A DNA stretch of 64,000 nt from Planctomycetia bacterium (GCA_016795155.1 JAEUIE010000032.1:62001-126000); one strand, 5' to 3'; shown: positions 10,275 through 21,321, counted from the stretch's first letter. Notes: generated by a model not told the origin, from the letters alone. Made by a program: numbers and translations.

Positions 10275-10381
10275 AAATGTCTGAGCGTTAATGAGCATGC
10301 TTAACTTTCAATCCCAATTGATTCTGATACTTTTAAAGTTCAAACATTTCATTACTGCTGACAGTTGTTTACAATATGTAA

Positions 10382-13300
10382 ATGAATTGGATCAAGTCAC
10401 TTTTCACGCTCTGGATAAGCTTGTGCGCTTTGACAGCAGTCTTGTCGCGACAACCACCTCGTGAAGAAAAGCAGAATGCAGTTCGTCGTTCTGGCAGCCT
10501 TCAACAGGATGTGCCGCTAGACAAATTACCTGTTCCAACGAACGGGATGATTGTTGTCACACCTGATTTGAAAAGAGCACTTGATGCTCTGGGAGCAGGC
10601 AGTGTTGTATTGTCCGCTGAAAGATACAAGGAATTGATGTCGCGCCTAGATTCAGCAAAATCCGGAATGCAGCCACAGGAGATTCTGTTTTCCAGATGCA
10701 GCATTGTTGGTGAAGTCAGTATTAAAAGTGGTAGAGAATTGGCTGATCTGACTTTTGACCTTGAATTTCGCACGGATAGCCCTGACACCATCGTCGCGCT
10801 TCCTTTCAAAGGACTGAGATTAAGCGCAGCGAGCATTAACGGTGTACCCCCTCTTTGGGGGCCTGATCCGGAAAACATGTCCATACTTATCAGAGAAGCA
10901 ATGGTATATCAATTGAAAATCTCAACCAGTATTCCCATCAGCCGCGTTGGACAGCAAAAACGCCTTATCCTGGAACGAGTTCCTGCTTCTGCTATAACAT
11001 CATTGCAGTTGAAATTACAGGGGGCAGCATCACAACCTGAGGTAGCCGGATATGGCAGCATACAGGTTGCTGCAACGACTGATGGGAACTCTCTTCTCCA
11101 GGCACCGGCACTGGGGGTTCTATCCAAATTGGAACTCACTTGGCAGCCAAACACAACAACATCCGCTACACAGGCAAGCGTAATCGAAGGCGATTTCCGA
11201 ATTCATATAGAAGAAACCAATGGAGTTATTGAAGCAAGACTGAAGCCCGTGCCATTTGCACCAATTCAATTACCCTGGAAAATACGATTGCCAGGAAATG
11301 CACAGAATGTTCGAGCTGAGTTGTTGCGCAACGAGGGAATGAACAGCGAACCTCTTCTTGCGACTGCTCAGAGAGACGGTACATTTCTGGTTACCAGTGC
11401 CTACCCTTTGGTAACAGCCGGATTCAGAGAAATGCTTGTGCGATGGAGGCAGGCATTGCCGGATGATGAATCCTCTGAGGTTGTGCTCCTTGGCAGTTGT
11501 CAGGTTATTGAGCCAATCGGACAACAACAGACTGGCACATTGTTGTTTAATATGCCTGATGATCCGGTAGCCTTGTTTAAACCACGACAACTGATTAGCC
11601 AGGAACGAAATTCGGCAGAACGTGAATCCCGTCGCCAACAGCGTTACCGTTACGAACAGCAACCGGCTGGCTTCGAGGTATTACCTGTTGCACGGCGTTT
11701 TGTTCGCGGGTTGGTTGATGCAAAAATTCGTCATGTGGTAACAGCCCAGCCTCAATCCTGGCTACTGAGCACTGAAATTGAAATCGCCAGCAATACCAGG
11801 TCTCAACTCAGTCGCATGGAATTGAGTTGGCCAAGCGGATGGAAGCTGAATCGTCGTATTTTGCTTTCACCGTTGATCAGGGACTTAGAACATGATGAAA
11901 AGAATAATAGAGTAAGACTCAGTATCGATAGTAAACCAACTTCCCCATTGATTATCAAACTGGAAGGCCAATCGACAAGTCTTGCTGATCACCTTATCGT
12001 GACGCTGCCGCAGGTGCTGTCTGCAGAATGCCTGGTTCATGAGCGTCTTCAATCTGCAGAACTATTGATTCAGAAAGAACAGCTGAAACTGGAAAGCATG
12101 AATTCAGAATTGCGTATCTCGCAGGTAGACCCGGCGTTACAGGCGGAAAAAGTTGAAGGAGTACTGAGCCAAAATCAGTTTCGCCTATTGCGGCATCCCG
12201 CTAGTCTGACCCTTACCAGGACTTTACTATTACCTCAATATAGCAGTCGTGCAGATGTGTACATCGGCGAAAAGGAATGCATTACACGACAGACATTCCA
12301 ATTCTCAAACCAGGTGGACTTTCCCCGACAGATTCAGGCATTGATTCCACGTATTGCCAGATCAACACGGTGGTTTCAACAGTTTTCAGATGGAAGAAAG
12401 CGTGAACCTGTGACATTCAAATTCACAACAATTGATGACGATGCCATGCAATTGGCTCTCTTGGATTTGCCGACATATAGTGTGAAAGATGTCAAACTTG
12501 TCTGCGAAATGGAATCTTCAGCTGATCATCCTATTACAGTTCCATTAGTCCGATTTCACCCAGGACAGGCCAGCCTGCAAAATGTGGTATCAGTTAAGTC
12601 AGTTTGTGATACCGGAATCGCTGTATCTTTACCACCTGATTTGACAGGCTGGCTTTTGCAATCCGATGGAGATTACAACGTATACCAAGGCGATTCTCTA
12701 ACTCCACTCCTGGTGCTCGAGAAAAAAACAGTGCCTGTCGTGGACAAACCGGTTCCGTTAGAGCGTCTGACAACTACCGCCATGCAGCAATCAGGAAGCT
12801 GGCTGCTGGAAACAACTTTTGAACTCGGTCCAGTCAATCAAACTCATCTGACTACCATCATGCCACTCTCATCCTCGAAATGGCATTTGCTTGGTTGGAA
12901 GTACAACAATGAGACAATGCCGTTAAATCAAATTACACTGGATGAAATGGAGAACAATAGCGGTATCAGGATTCACTTGCCTGTTTCAGCTCTTGGAAAA
13001 CAGATTCGCGTTTCATTAACGTATGAAGTCGAAAGATCGCAATCCTACTTCTGGTGGCGATTGCCCGTCTTGCATTTCCCAGGCGACTCACGGCAGAATC
13101 TTGTACCTCACGACTGGTTTATTCAAGGAAATTCGAAAAGTTGGCTGTGGGCAAGTAATGCTGTCGTGGCAAACTGGTTTCAAACTACGGAGGCCTGGAA
13201 GCCTGTAAGTTCACAATCTTTGGCGAATCATGAGCATATAAGTGGGTATCACCTGAGCCATTCTGGATCTGAGCATTCGCTGTGGTTAGTAACCTTACCC

Positions 13301-13663
13301 CGTATGTATTCCCTGATATTGATGTCGCTATCAGTTTTGGTGTTATTTCAATTCATGCTTCGTCACTATGATTGGAAACAAAGATTTGTATTATTTTTGG
13401 CTTTTTTATGGTGTTGTATCTATGCCATAATGCCCAATCTGGCGCTCGCAATACTCTGGAGCAGTGTGCCTGGTGTTGTGGCATGTCTTTTACTGAATGG
13501 ATGGAACAACTGGGTGAAATCGCGAAGTCATGGGCCTCGAGTGTTTCAGTCAACCGCGCAACGTACCGTAATCAGTACCAGACAATCATTATCGGCTAAA
13601 CTGCCAAAGAGCGGTTATGATGCTCCTACTGTTTTAGCTTCTAAACCTCCAGTTGCTTCATAG
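10382..13663 (+). CDS. Giant exported protein of unknown function (1093 aa)
   Basis: The protein starts with a signal peptide (MNWIKSLFTLWISLCALTAVLS). About 900 residues of mainly beta-type sequence follow, without cysteine clusters or recognisable catalytic motifs. Near the C-terminus there are three hydrophobic segments (YSLILMSLSVLVLFQFML, FVLFLAFLWCCIYAIM, LAILWSSVPGVVACLLLN) and a short basic tail. This suggests a large domain outside the cytoplasm anchored at its C-terminus. Its stop codon is immediately followed by the ATG of an even larger protein of similar design. I do not recognise the family. The 107-base gap from the SPFH gene leaves open whether it belongs to the same transcript. 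Confidence 0.8.
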   Translation: MNWIKSLFTLWISLCALTAVLSRQPPREEKQNAVRRSGSLQQDVPLDKLPVPTNGMIVVTPDLKRALDALGAGSVVLSAERYKELMSRLDSAKSGMQPQEILFSRCSIVGEVSIKSGRELADLTFDLEFRTDSPDTIVALPFKGLRLSAASINGVPPLWGPDPENMSILIREAMVYQLKISTSIPISRVGQQKRLILERVPASAITSLQLKLQGAASQPEVAGYGSIQVAATTDGNSLLQAPALGVLSKLELTWQPNTTTSATQASVIEGDFRIHIEETNGVIEARLKPVPFAPIQLPWKIRLPGNAQNVRAELLRNEGMNSEPLLATAQRDGTFLVTSAYPLVTAGFREMLVRWRQALPDDESSEVVLLGSCQVIEPIGQQQTGTLLFNMPDDPVALFKPRQLISQERNSAERESRRQQRYRYEQQPAGFEVLPVARRFVRGLVDAKIRHVVTAQPQSWLLSTEIEIASNTRSQLSRMELSWPSGWKLNRRILLSPLIRDLEHDEKNNRVRLSIDSKPTSPLIIKLEGQSTSLADHLIVTLPQVLSAECLVHERLQSAELLIQKEQLKLESMNSELRISQVDPALQAEKVEGVLSQNQFRLLRHPASLTLTRTLLLPQYSSRADVYIGEKECITRQTFQFSNQVDFPRQIQALIPRIARSTRWFQQFSDGRKREPVTFKFTTIDDDAMQLALLDLPTYSVKDVKLVCEMESSADHPITVPLVRFHPGQASLQNVVSVKSVCDTGIAVSLPPDLTGWLLQSDGDYNVYQGDSLTPLLVLEKKTVPVVDKPVPLERLTTTAMQQSGSWLLETTFELGPVNQTHLTTIMPLSSSKWHLLGWKYNNETMPLNQITLDEMENNSGIRIHLPVSALGKQIRVSLTYEVERSQSYFWWRLPVLHFPGDSRQNLVPHDWFIQGNSKSWLWASNAVVANWFQTTEAWKPVSSQSLANHEHISGYHLSHSGSEHSLWLVTLPRMYSLILMSLSVLVLFQFMLRHYDWKQRFVLFLAFLWCCIYAIMPNLALAILWSSVPGVVACLLLNGWNNWVKSRSHGPRVFQSTAQRTVISTRQSLSAKLPKSGYDAPTVLASKPPVAS

Positions 13664-16600
13664 ATGCGTTTTAATGTGCGTTACATTTTCTGTATCGTGT
13701 TCGCGTTAGTCTGGTTACACCAGCTCGCCATAGGAGATGATGCCTCCTTACCTGGTATTCGCAAAGTCTGGCTTGATACCAATGATAGTCCGTTTAATGT
13801 CGGCTCTGACAGTTGGACCAATGTCTCGCTCAAGGAGTTTCAGCAGATACTGACAAAAGCAGAGCAGATTAACAACGCTGAGAAATTTCCTCCCTGGTTG
13901 ATAAAAGCTCACTATGAAGTATCGATCAAAGATCAGATCTTGCAAGGCAAATCTCAGCTTTACTTCAACAATCCACATCCCATCAAAGCATGGACAAATC
14001 TCAGTCCATGGAGCCCATCGATCCTTCCGTACAAGAAAGAAAGCGGCTTAACACTACGCACAAGTGATACCGGGCAGAATGTTCGTGCGCTCATTGAGGT
14101 CGGACGAAACCAGTTGCTTGAAATGGATTTCAATTCTTTGGGTGAAGAACGTGCAGATGGAACCTATTTTCAGGTGCAGTTGCCAACCTGTACAATGACA
14201 ACCATGCAAGTACGGTTGCCTGCTGGATATCGGCTCGATTGGCCAGGCAACGCCCAATATGTTACTGGCCCTTTTCAAAATCAAGGTTCCCCAATCAGAC
14301 GTTGGAACCTGATAGTGGGAAGTCTATCAAAAAGAGAAATCCAACTGATTGTTCGAAAAGAAAAAGATCAGCAACAGCAGGGATGGTTTGAATCTCGACT
14401 TGATGCTGATTTTGTAGTTGGCCAGCGTGAAGTAATTGCAAATTATGAGTTTGAACTGCTTACATGGCATGAACGATTACGGACCATCTCTATCGATTGG
14501 CCAGAGAACATTGGTATCGAATCAATCCAATTGAAGAAGTTGGATGTTGAGTTGCCCGTATCAGCCGAGAGAATCTCACCTTCTCAATTGAATTTGAATC
14601 TTCCTGAATTTCTGGATCAGCGGGTTAACATACACTTGAAAGGAAAATGGAAATATTCTCCCGATCAGCGAATCGCTTTTCATACCCCGGCGATGCAGAA
14701 TACGCAGTTATCACGTTCATCGATACGTATAGTGAGCAGTTACGATCTTCCATTAATCGATTGGGATTGGGGAGATTATTTGCCCAGCCAGGCACCACAA
14801 AAAGTATTTTCGCTTGACACAGGCGCGGAAATACTGACTCTGACTCCCAGGATTCTTACTGGAAATAGTGTAGGAAAATCACCTTCTGCAAAGTTAGCAC
14901 GACGGAATAACGAGATTAATTATGTAGAACGTAATTGGTGGAATATAGGACGTGAAAAGAATGAATTAACCGTGCAGTACCACTGTACTGTGTCACAAGG
15001 CAGTATGGAGTTTCTTTCGTGGCGCGTTCCAGATGGATGGCAAGTGAAGGAAATCAATAGTGAGCCTTCCGCACGTTTATATGCATGGAATTGGCAACCA
15101 GGCAAAGCTCTGATTGTACAGTTAGATAAACCCTTAGTCCCTGGAAACTCTGTATTAGTGTTGGTCAAATTAGTGAAAAATCAACTAGCAACATTCGAGA
15201 TGGAACCACGCATTGAATACCTGCCCCGGCTTATACCGGTAGAGCATGGTTCGCTGACAGGCAGTTATGCCATGTCTTTTGAACGGGAGGAAACCTGGCT
15301 CCCGCCTAGTTTTCACGTAATCAAGGCGCCGGGCCAAAGAACAACTCCACCCATGGATACTTCAGAATTGTGGAGTGACCAAATTACTGTCCCCGACCTT
15401 TACTGGCAATTGCATGATTTGCAAGCCAGCGGTACGATTCAATGGCAGGAGTGGAATGAATCAATTCAGACATCAATAATAAATGAGATAAAGGATATCC
15501 GCAACGGTCTTGAGCTCATCTATCGTTTGTCAATTCGACCACATTCTGGTCGAGTTACCCAAGTCTCTGTCCGCTTTTCGAGTCCGGTTCAGAATATTGT
15601 TTGGAAGTCTGAAACTTCAACCAACAAACCATTTCAGTGGTCACCGATGAGTGCAATAGTAGGTAAACTAGTGTGGGAAACTCCGATTGTCGAAGAGATG
15701 ATCCTGGAAGCCAGGCTGCCTTGGCATGTCGATCAGCCCATTCCACTTTTATTAGCAGATGATGCGAATGACATTCAATTAAAAGTGGATGAATCCTGGG
15801 AGCCTGTATGGGATCAGGGAGATAAATCCAGTTTCAAACAGAATACAGATGATACGAAATGCTGGCGACTGCTACCTCAGACGCAATCGCCACGTCTGAT
15901 TCGCAAAAAGATCACCGATGATGTACTGATCAATCCGCAGTTAATTACCGTACTCAAGAATGGATATGCAGAAAATCAATACACAGTCAAGCTGGCTGCA
16001 ACGTCTAATCCACTCACCCTTACAATCCCTTCCGATGCATGGCTGATTGAAGTGTTACTGGATCAGGAGACTTTGGAAACAATCTCCACTTTAACGCTTC
16101 CAGCATCTGATCGTGTTAGGATACTAAAGCTTCGATATCGGCAGCCTGTTTTTTCCCAATTCATCTATTCTAGATATCATCCTGTGTATCCGATATGGAC
16201 TTCCATCAAGTCAACAGCGATTCAGCATCAGGTACAGATGGATCAGCCTGCACTCGGATTAATTGGCTGGAGTGCAACTATTAATCAGGGTGAAATACGC
16301 ACTCAACAACAGCAGATTCATACTTTGTCATGGATACCGCTTGAAAAATATATCATCCTTATTTTTAGCGTATTTGCAGTCAGCTTTCTCATCGGAGTTT
16401 ATTGCTCAAAATGGCTTAAAGCTTGTCTGGTAATTCTGTTAATTATTCTTGCTTTCTTATTTCCGTCATATGGCTGGGTGTTATTCGTATCAGGCAGTTT
16501 AGGTTTAGTCAGTTATCTGGTACTGAAGGCTGTGCGTACACGTTATGCCATTGTGTTGATCTTCTTGCCCGTCTTGACGTTAGCTGGTCAATCCTGGATA

Positions 16601-18628
16601 CAGGCATGTGATGATCAAAAGATCGAAATGGTTTATATCATTTCTGATGCCACGGGCGACACTGAGAAATCGCGTGTCATGGTGCCAGCAAAACTCTGGA
16701 CGTTGCTTCAGAGTAAAGCCGCGCAATCTGCGGCAGGTATTCAGCGGCCCTGGTGGATCCGAGAAGTGCACACTACCGGTGAACTGGGTCTACAGCATCT
16801 GCGTTTGACTGCAGAATGGAAAGTGGTTGTCGAAGGATCAGGGCCGGTTGATATTCCCTGGCTTGAGTCTAAGCCTCCTCAAGCTGTCAGGTTGAATGGC
16901 GTTCTACATGAGCCACGCATGGTACTAGGCCCGTTTGGTATCCAGCAATTTGTATTCAGGATCAAAGAGCCTGGAGAGCACACACTGCAGGTAGATTGGG
17001 ATCTAAAAGTACAAGCTTTTCGGGGAATGGAAACAGCTTCAATCAAATGGCCAGGAGCACCAGTACAGACTTTGTCCCTAAAGCATGTTGCCAGCGATAC
17101 TCAGGTTTCTGGAATTGCAGGGCTTTGGACTATCCAACCCGAAAACCAGCGATATCGACTTGATGCCGATGTCGGCATGGTAAGTGTATCAAACCTTGCA
17201 TGGTTCACTCCTGCTGGAAACAATCTACCTGTTGTAGCTGATGTAGGAGTATTGTGGGAACATCGTGCTTCAGAAAGTGTTGCACATGCAGTAATCAGTT
17301 TTCAGATGGACAATACCTGGCTGGATAAAATTAGTCTTAATATTCCCCTGAACACGAGGGTAAGAAATCTGAATGTTACCGGTGATCTCTTTCCCAATCC
17401 CACTCCACGAATTCGCAATTGGAATCTTAAGGCTGGTTCAGACAGTCAGGAGCTAACGATTCAACTGCAACGTCCTGTTACTGGACGATGTGTACTCTTA
17501 CTCGAATTGCCCTGGATTCGAAATCAAGTAAATGAAAAAATTCCGCTTTATGGAATCGAAGTAAATGGAGCAGACATACGAAACAATTTTGTAGCTTACC
17601 TGCTTGATGGCATCACGGGAAAGTCGGACCGGGAACTAACTCCAATACAGAAATCCCGGACAGATTTTGCCAGACCCTGGCTACCATCTCTTGCATTGTT
17701 ACCTGGTAGCTCAATTATCAGGATGCCTGGGTTTCGTGAAGTCCCTGCATCGATTCAGATTCAATCTGAATATGTAGATGCTACACTTAAGACCCGATTG
17801 GATATTCAACTCGATTTGCAGCAGGTCACATATCGCTTCACTGCCGATTCGGCCGATAAGAATGTTCCGGTGTATCTCACAGGCCAGATAGACCCTGGAA
17901 TCAAAATTCAGGATATATCAGGCGAAAGTGTCATACGCTGGCATCAGACTGCCATACAGTCCTCCGGACCTAGTCAACTTTTCATCTGGCTGAGCGGTAA
18001 ATCAAAATCTGAACAGCAGAATCTTTTTACCATAAGAAGCAGCATTCCGATCGAGCATATGGATAAAAACAGAGTGCGTATTCCCCTATTTGCAATCAGG
18101 TGGGATGGAATCTCGATACAAGAACACTTGCCTATAACTTTGAGGAATCTACGCCCCTATCGCTCGCAGTTGGCGTCTTATTCCCCAGGTTTAATGGAAC
18201 ACTGGGGACCTCATCTGGAGACCAACATCCTCGGACAATGGAGTTTGCCAATTTCTATGCCTTTTGGCTCCATGATCGTGTTGCAGGAGGAATCGCGAAA
18301 ACAGAGTCCGACCTTTACCAAACTATGGGATAATGCCGAGAAATGCTGGCGATACACGCTGCAAGCATCCACGGATGAAACACTCCCTGCTGAATTGGAA
18401 CTTATGATACAGAATGGAAAGATAGAAGATGATTGGCAATTCGAAGCGAATGTGCCTTTGGTTTCGCGACCAGTTCGTGGTCAGAAGGCGGAGTTGGTCT
18501 GGGCTCTTCAACTCGCCAGACCTGTTAAACGTCTGCAAATCAAAATGAAACCGGCAGCCAGAAGTGAAGGCAAGCAGGTGGAACCTGTTATTTCATTCCC
18601 CGCGTGGTCAACACTCGTTTCTCCTTGA
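13664..18628 (+). CDS. Giant exported protein of unknown function (1654 aa)
   Basis: The start ATG abuts the stop of the upstream 1093-residue gene (TAG/ATG), which implies coupled expression. The protein has a signal peptide (YIFCIVFALVWLHQLAIG) and an ectodomain of about 850 mostly beta-type residues. A central membrane cluster (YIILIFSVFAVSFLIGVY, then ACLVILLIILAFLFPSYGW, then AIVLIFLPVLTLAG) is followed by a second ectodomain of about 650 residues. The ectodomain-plus-membrane-cluster layout recalls the upstream protein, so the pair may be related or form a complex, but I cannot show homology. No enzyme motif was seen. Confidence 0.8.
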   Translation: MRFNVRYIFCIVFALVWLHQLAIGDDASLPGIRKVWLDTNDSPFNVGSDSWTNVSLKEFQQILTKAEQINNAEKFPPWLIKAHYEVSIKDQILQGKSQLYFNNPHPIKAWTNLSPWSPSILPYKKESGLTLRTSDTGQNVRALIEVGRNQLLEMDFNSLGEERADGTYFQVQLPTCTMTTMQVRLPAGYRLDWPGNAQYVTGPFQNQGSPIRRWNLIVGSLSKREIQLIVRKEKDQQQQGWFESRLDADFVVGQREVIANYEFELLTWHERLRTISIDWPENIGIESIQLKKLDVELPVSAERISPSQLNLNLPEFLDQRVNIHLKGKWKYSPDQRIAFHTPAMQNTQLSRSSIRIVSSYDLPLIDWDWGDYLPSQAPQKVFSLDTGAEILTLTPRILTGNSVGKSPSAKLARRNNEINYVERNWWNIGREKNELTVQYHCTVSQGSMEFLSWRVPDGWQVKEINSEPSARLYAWNWQPGKALIVQLDKPLVPGNSVLVLVKLVKNQLATFEMEPRIEYLPRLIPVEHGSLTGSYAMSFEREETWLPPSFHVIKAPGQRTTPPMDTSELWSDQITVPDLYWQLHDLQASGTIQWQEWNESIQTSIINEIKDIRNGLELIYRLSIRPHSGRVTQVSVRFSSPVQNIVWKSETSTNKPFQWSPMSAIVGKLVWETPIVEEMILEARLPWHVDQPIPLLLADDANDIQLKVDESWEPVWDQGDKSSFKQNTDDTKCWRLLPQTQSPRLIRKKITDDVLINPQLITVLKNGYAENQYTVKLAATSNPLTLTIPSDAWLIEVLLDQETLETISTLTLPASDRVRILKLRYRQPVFSQFIYSRYHPVYPIWTSIKSTAIQHQVQMDQPALGLIGWSATINQGEIRTQQQQIHTLSWIPLEKYIILIFSVFAVSFLIGVYCSKWLKACLVILLIILAFLFPSYGWVLFVSGSLGLVSYLVLKAVRTRYAIVLIFLPVLTLAGQSWIQACDDQKIEMVYIISDATGDTEKSRVMVPAKLWTLLQSKAAQSAAGIQRPWWIREVHTTGELGLQHLRLTAEWKVVVEGSGPVDIPWLESKPPQAVRLNGVLHEPRMVLGPFGIQQFVFRIKEPGEHTLQVDWDLKVQAFRGMETASIKWPGAPVQTLSLKHVASDTQVSGIAGLWTIQPENQRYRLDADVGMVSVSNLAWFTPAGNNLPVVADVGVLWEHRASESVAHAVISFQMDNTWLDKISLNIPLNTRVRNLNVTGDLFPNPTPRIRNWNLKAGSDSQELTIQLQRPVTGRCVLLLELPWIRNQVNEKIPLYGIEVNGADIRNNFVAYLLDGITGKSDRELTPIQKSRTDFARPWLPSLALLPGSSIIRMPGFREVPASIQIQSEYVDATLKTRLDIQLDLQQVTYRFTADSADKNVPVYLTGQIDPGIKIQDISGESVIRWHQTAIQSSGPSQLFIWLSGKSKSEQQNLFTIRSSIPIEHMDKNRVRIPLFAIRWDGISIQEHLPITLRNLRPYRSQLASYSPGLMEHWGPHLETNILGQWSLPISMPFGSMIVLQEESRKQSPTFTKLWDNAEKCWRYTLQASTDETLPAELELMIQNGKIEDDWQFEANVPLVSRPVRGQKAELVWALQLARPVKRLQIKMKPAARSEGKQVEPVISFPAWSTLVSP

Positions 18629-18679
18629 ATTGACAGTTTATGATTGACGGCATCTGCCTTGGACATCAGACTTTGACTC

Positions 18680-20095
18680 ATGTCAACCAAATCACCTTTG
18701 TCGCAGTCGAATGTTCTTCCTCGAGTCATGGGATTGTGGACTGCTATTGCTTTAGTGGTAGGAGGCACCATTGGGACTGGTGTATTTGTCAAGCCTCAGG
18801 TAGTGGCCAGGAATCTTGGTAGTTTTGACTGGGCGATATCTGCATGGATTCTCTGCGGTGTACTCGCTTTCTTTGGCTGTATGGCATTAGCTGAATTATC
18901 CGCAATGATGCCCCAAGCGGGTGGCAATTATGTCTATCTCAAACGTGGATATGGTCCGGTTGCTGGTTTTCTGTGGGGCTGGATTGAATTCTGGGTCATG
19001 CGAACCGGTTCTATTGCTGCATTAGCCTGGATGGCAACTGAAACTCTGTTCGTAGATTTCCTTCAAATTCAGTTGGAGCCTGGTGGTATTCTGATTGGCT
19101 CATTAATTGTGGTCCTGTTCCTGACCGTTATCAACGCAGTGGGGTTGAGTTGGGGAGGTGCATTCCAGAACCTCACCACCAGTCTGAAAATAGGAACACT
19201 CGTCATCATTGCGTTACTGCCGTTCTTATTTGGTTCAGCTGACATTCAGAAACTGTCTGAACAAATTGAATCGCCACCACATCGCATGGTTGGTTTCGCT
19301 GGTGCCATGCTGGCCACATTGTGGGCATATAAAGGATGGGCAGATCTGGGTGCTGTCGCAGAAGATATCGAGGAGCCATCACGCAACCTACCCCGTGCCT
19401 TCGCTTATGGCTTATTGATCATTGCTGGCTTATACGTCGCTGCCAACCTGGCGTATGCACTGGTTCTGACACCAACGGAAATGATTCAGTTGCCTGCTGG
19501 AAAAAACGTTGCAGCCGGGTTTATGGAGAAACTGCTGGCAGGCTGGGGTGCTTCTGCGAGTGAATGGGGTGGTCGTATCGTGTCGCTGATCATTGGCATC
19601 TCAGCTATTGGCGCCATGAATGCCAGTGTGTTAGTTGGTCCTCGTGGATACTTTGCCTTGGCACGCGATGGCTTATTCCCACGCTGGTTCAGCACAACTT
19701 CTGGCAGGGAAACTACTCCGTTGACATCGATACTCCTGCAAAGCCTGTGGACTTGCCTTCTGATTATTGGTTCGGAGCTTGTCAGGCGTTTCAGTATTGC
19801 GTTTACTACCAATCCATTTGATCTGCTTACCGATTACGTAGTATTTGGTGCAGTGATTTTCGAGACCCTGGCTGTATCAGCAGTGTTTCGAATGCGTTAT
19901 CTGGAACCCGATCTTGTGCGACCGTTCCGTTGCTGGGGCTATCCCTGGGCTCCTGCTCTGCATGTACTGGCCATGATTTATGTGGCGGTAGAAACAGTTC
20001 GGCACCAATGGCTTCAATCTTCAGTGGCTCTCGGCTTCATTGCCCTGGGGGCAGTTGTCTATCTGCTGGTGCATGGCAGGCGTCGTTCGCTATAA
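18680..20095 (+). CDS. APC-family amino acid permease
   Basis: This 471-residue polytopic protein has the typical APC opening (ALVVGGTIGTGVFVKPQ) in helix 1 and the conserved AELSAMMPQAGGNYVYLKRG segment in helices 2-3. About twelve hydrophobic segments are seen. The closest general type is the L-type amino acid transporter / exchanger branch of the superfamily. Substrate cannot be read from sequence. It is separated by 29 bases from a class V aminotransferase on the same strand, so joint handling of an amino acid is plausible. Confidence 0.88.
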   Translation: MSTKSPLSQSNVLPRVMGLWTAIALVVGGTIGTGVFVKPQVVARNLGSFDWAISAWILCGVLAFFGCMALAELSAMMPQAGGNYVYLKRGYGPVAGFLWGWIEFWVMRTGSIAALAWMATETLFVDFLQIQLEPGGILIGSLIVVLFLTVINAVGLSWGGAFQNLTTSLKIGTLVIIALLPFLFGSADIQKLSEQIESPPHRMVGFAGAMLATLWAYKGWADLGAVAEDIEEPSRNLPRAFAYGLLIIAGLYVAANLAYALVLTPTEMIQLPAGKNVAAGFMEKLLAGWGASASEWGGRIVSLIIGISAIGAMNASVLVGPRGYFALARDGLFPRWFSTTSGRETTPLTSILLQSLWTCLLIIGSELVRRFSIAFTTNPFDLLTDYVVFGAVIFETLAVSAVFRMRYLEPDLVRPFRCWGYPWAPALHVLAMIYVAVETVRHQWLQSSVALGFIALGAVVYLLVHGRRRSL

Positions 20096-20124
20096 CAAAC
20101 GCATCTTTCACAGTGAGAAACAAC

Positions 20125-21321
20125 ATGCCGCACTGGCCTGATGTCCGTGATTCCGTGATGAAACACCCTGAGGTTACCTACCTGAATGCCGGTTCGATCA
20201 GCATTACCCCGCGTGCGGTCTATGAACAGGCAGTTCAGTTGCGGGAAAAGATGCATGGCAACCCGGTTGATTACGTCTGGCGAACCAGTGCTGCTCCGCT
20301 GTGGAAAGCACGTTCTCGTCTGGCACAATTTGTTGGGACAACACCAGAGAGATTGATACTGGCCCAGAATGTTTCGCAGGCAATCAACTTCGTTGCAAGC
20401 TCCATCAAGCTGCCTGAGAACAGTGAAATTCTCACGACGGATCATGAATATCTGGCGATGCGCTGGGCGTGGGATCGTGCTGCTGAGAGGCTGAACATTC
20501 CTCTCAGAATCATGAAGCTGCCTGTACATTCACAGGACCCAGACCAACTAACGCAGGCTGTCATCGATGCATTTTCGCCCGAGACAAGTTTGTTGTTTAT
20601 CAGCCACATTCTGTACACGACTGGTTTGATACTTCCCATACGTTCCATCTGTCAGGAAGCGCGTCGAAGGAGAATTCTCACAGTAATTGATGGTGCTCAT
20701 GGCCCAGGCATGATTCCACTCAGCCTCGATGAAATGGGAGCTGATTTCTATGCCACCAATCTGCACAAGTGGTTTATGGCACCCAATGGTTCAGGTTTTC
20801 TCTACGTTGCTCCGGGTCGTGAACCGCTGATTGCTCCCTGGCAGGTCAGTTGGGGGTGGAAATATGATCGCGACAAGGCTCATGAACAGGGCGAGTACGG
20901 CTGTACCTACTGGCAGCGATCTTTTGAATTCGAAGGCACACGAGATATCACACCCTGGCTGACACTAGGCACAGGTGTTGATTTTCTTGACAACCTGGGT
21001 GCAGAGGTAATTCGAAACCGTCACCATGAACTGAGTACGCTGGTACGTAGGCTTTTCGACGGGCTGGAAGGATTAACATTGATCACTCCCAACCATGCCG
21101 AGTTACGAGGCGGACTTACTGCTTTTCGTATGCCCGCCAATGTAGATGGCCACAAGGCACGAAAATACCTTTGGGAAAACTACAAGATTGAAATCAACAT
21201 GGTCGAGCATCCTGATGGGCCATTCTTCAGGTTATCCACGCACATCTACAACTTGCCCGAAGAGATTCAGAAACTGGCCAGCCTGGTGCCGGAGGCATTT
21301 GCACACGCACGGAGGCACTAA
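20125..21321 (+). CDS. Class V aminotransferase (isopenicillin-N epimerase-like)
   Basis: This is a 398-residue PLP enzyme. The start is ATG 20125; the frame is open further upstream but lies inside the permease gene. Family features are LNAGSISITPRAV near the N-terminus, VIDGAHGPGMI with the cofactor-binding Asp and His, and the Schiff-base lysine in ATNLHKWFMAPNGSGFLYV. A C-terminal GGLTAFRMP region completes the fold. The isopenicillin-N-epimerase/cysteine-desulfurase-like branch covers several reactions, so no substrate is given. Its stop overlaps by 4 bases the stop of the convergent fhcA-like gene. Confidence 0.87.
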   Translation: MPHWPDVRDSVMKHPEVTYLNAGSISITPRAVYEQAVQLREKMHGNPVDYVWRTSAAPLWKARSRLAQFVGTTPERLILAQNVSQAINFVASSIKLPENSEILTTDHEYLAMRWAWDRAAERLNIPLRIMKLPVHSQDPDQLTQAVIDAFSPETSLLFISHILYTTGLILPIRSICQEARRRRILTVIDGAHGPGMIPLSLDEMGADFYATNLHKWFMAPNGSGFLYVAPGREPLIAPWQVSWGWKYDRDKAHEQGEYGCTYWQRSFEFEGTRDITPWLTLGTGVDFLDNLGAEVIRNRHHELSTLVRRLFDGLEGLTLITPNHAELRGGLTAFRMPANVDGHKARKYLWENYKIEINMVEHPDGPFFRLSTHIYNLPEEIQKLASLVPEAFAHARRH

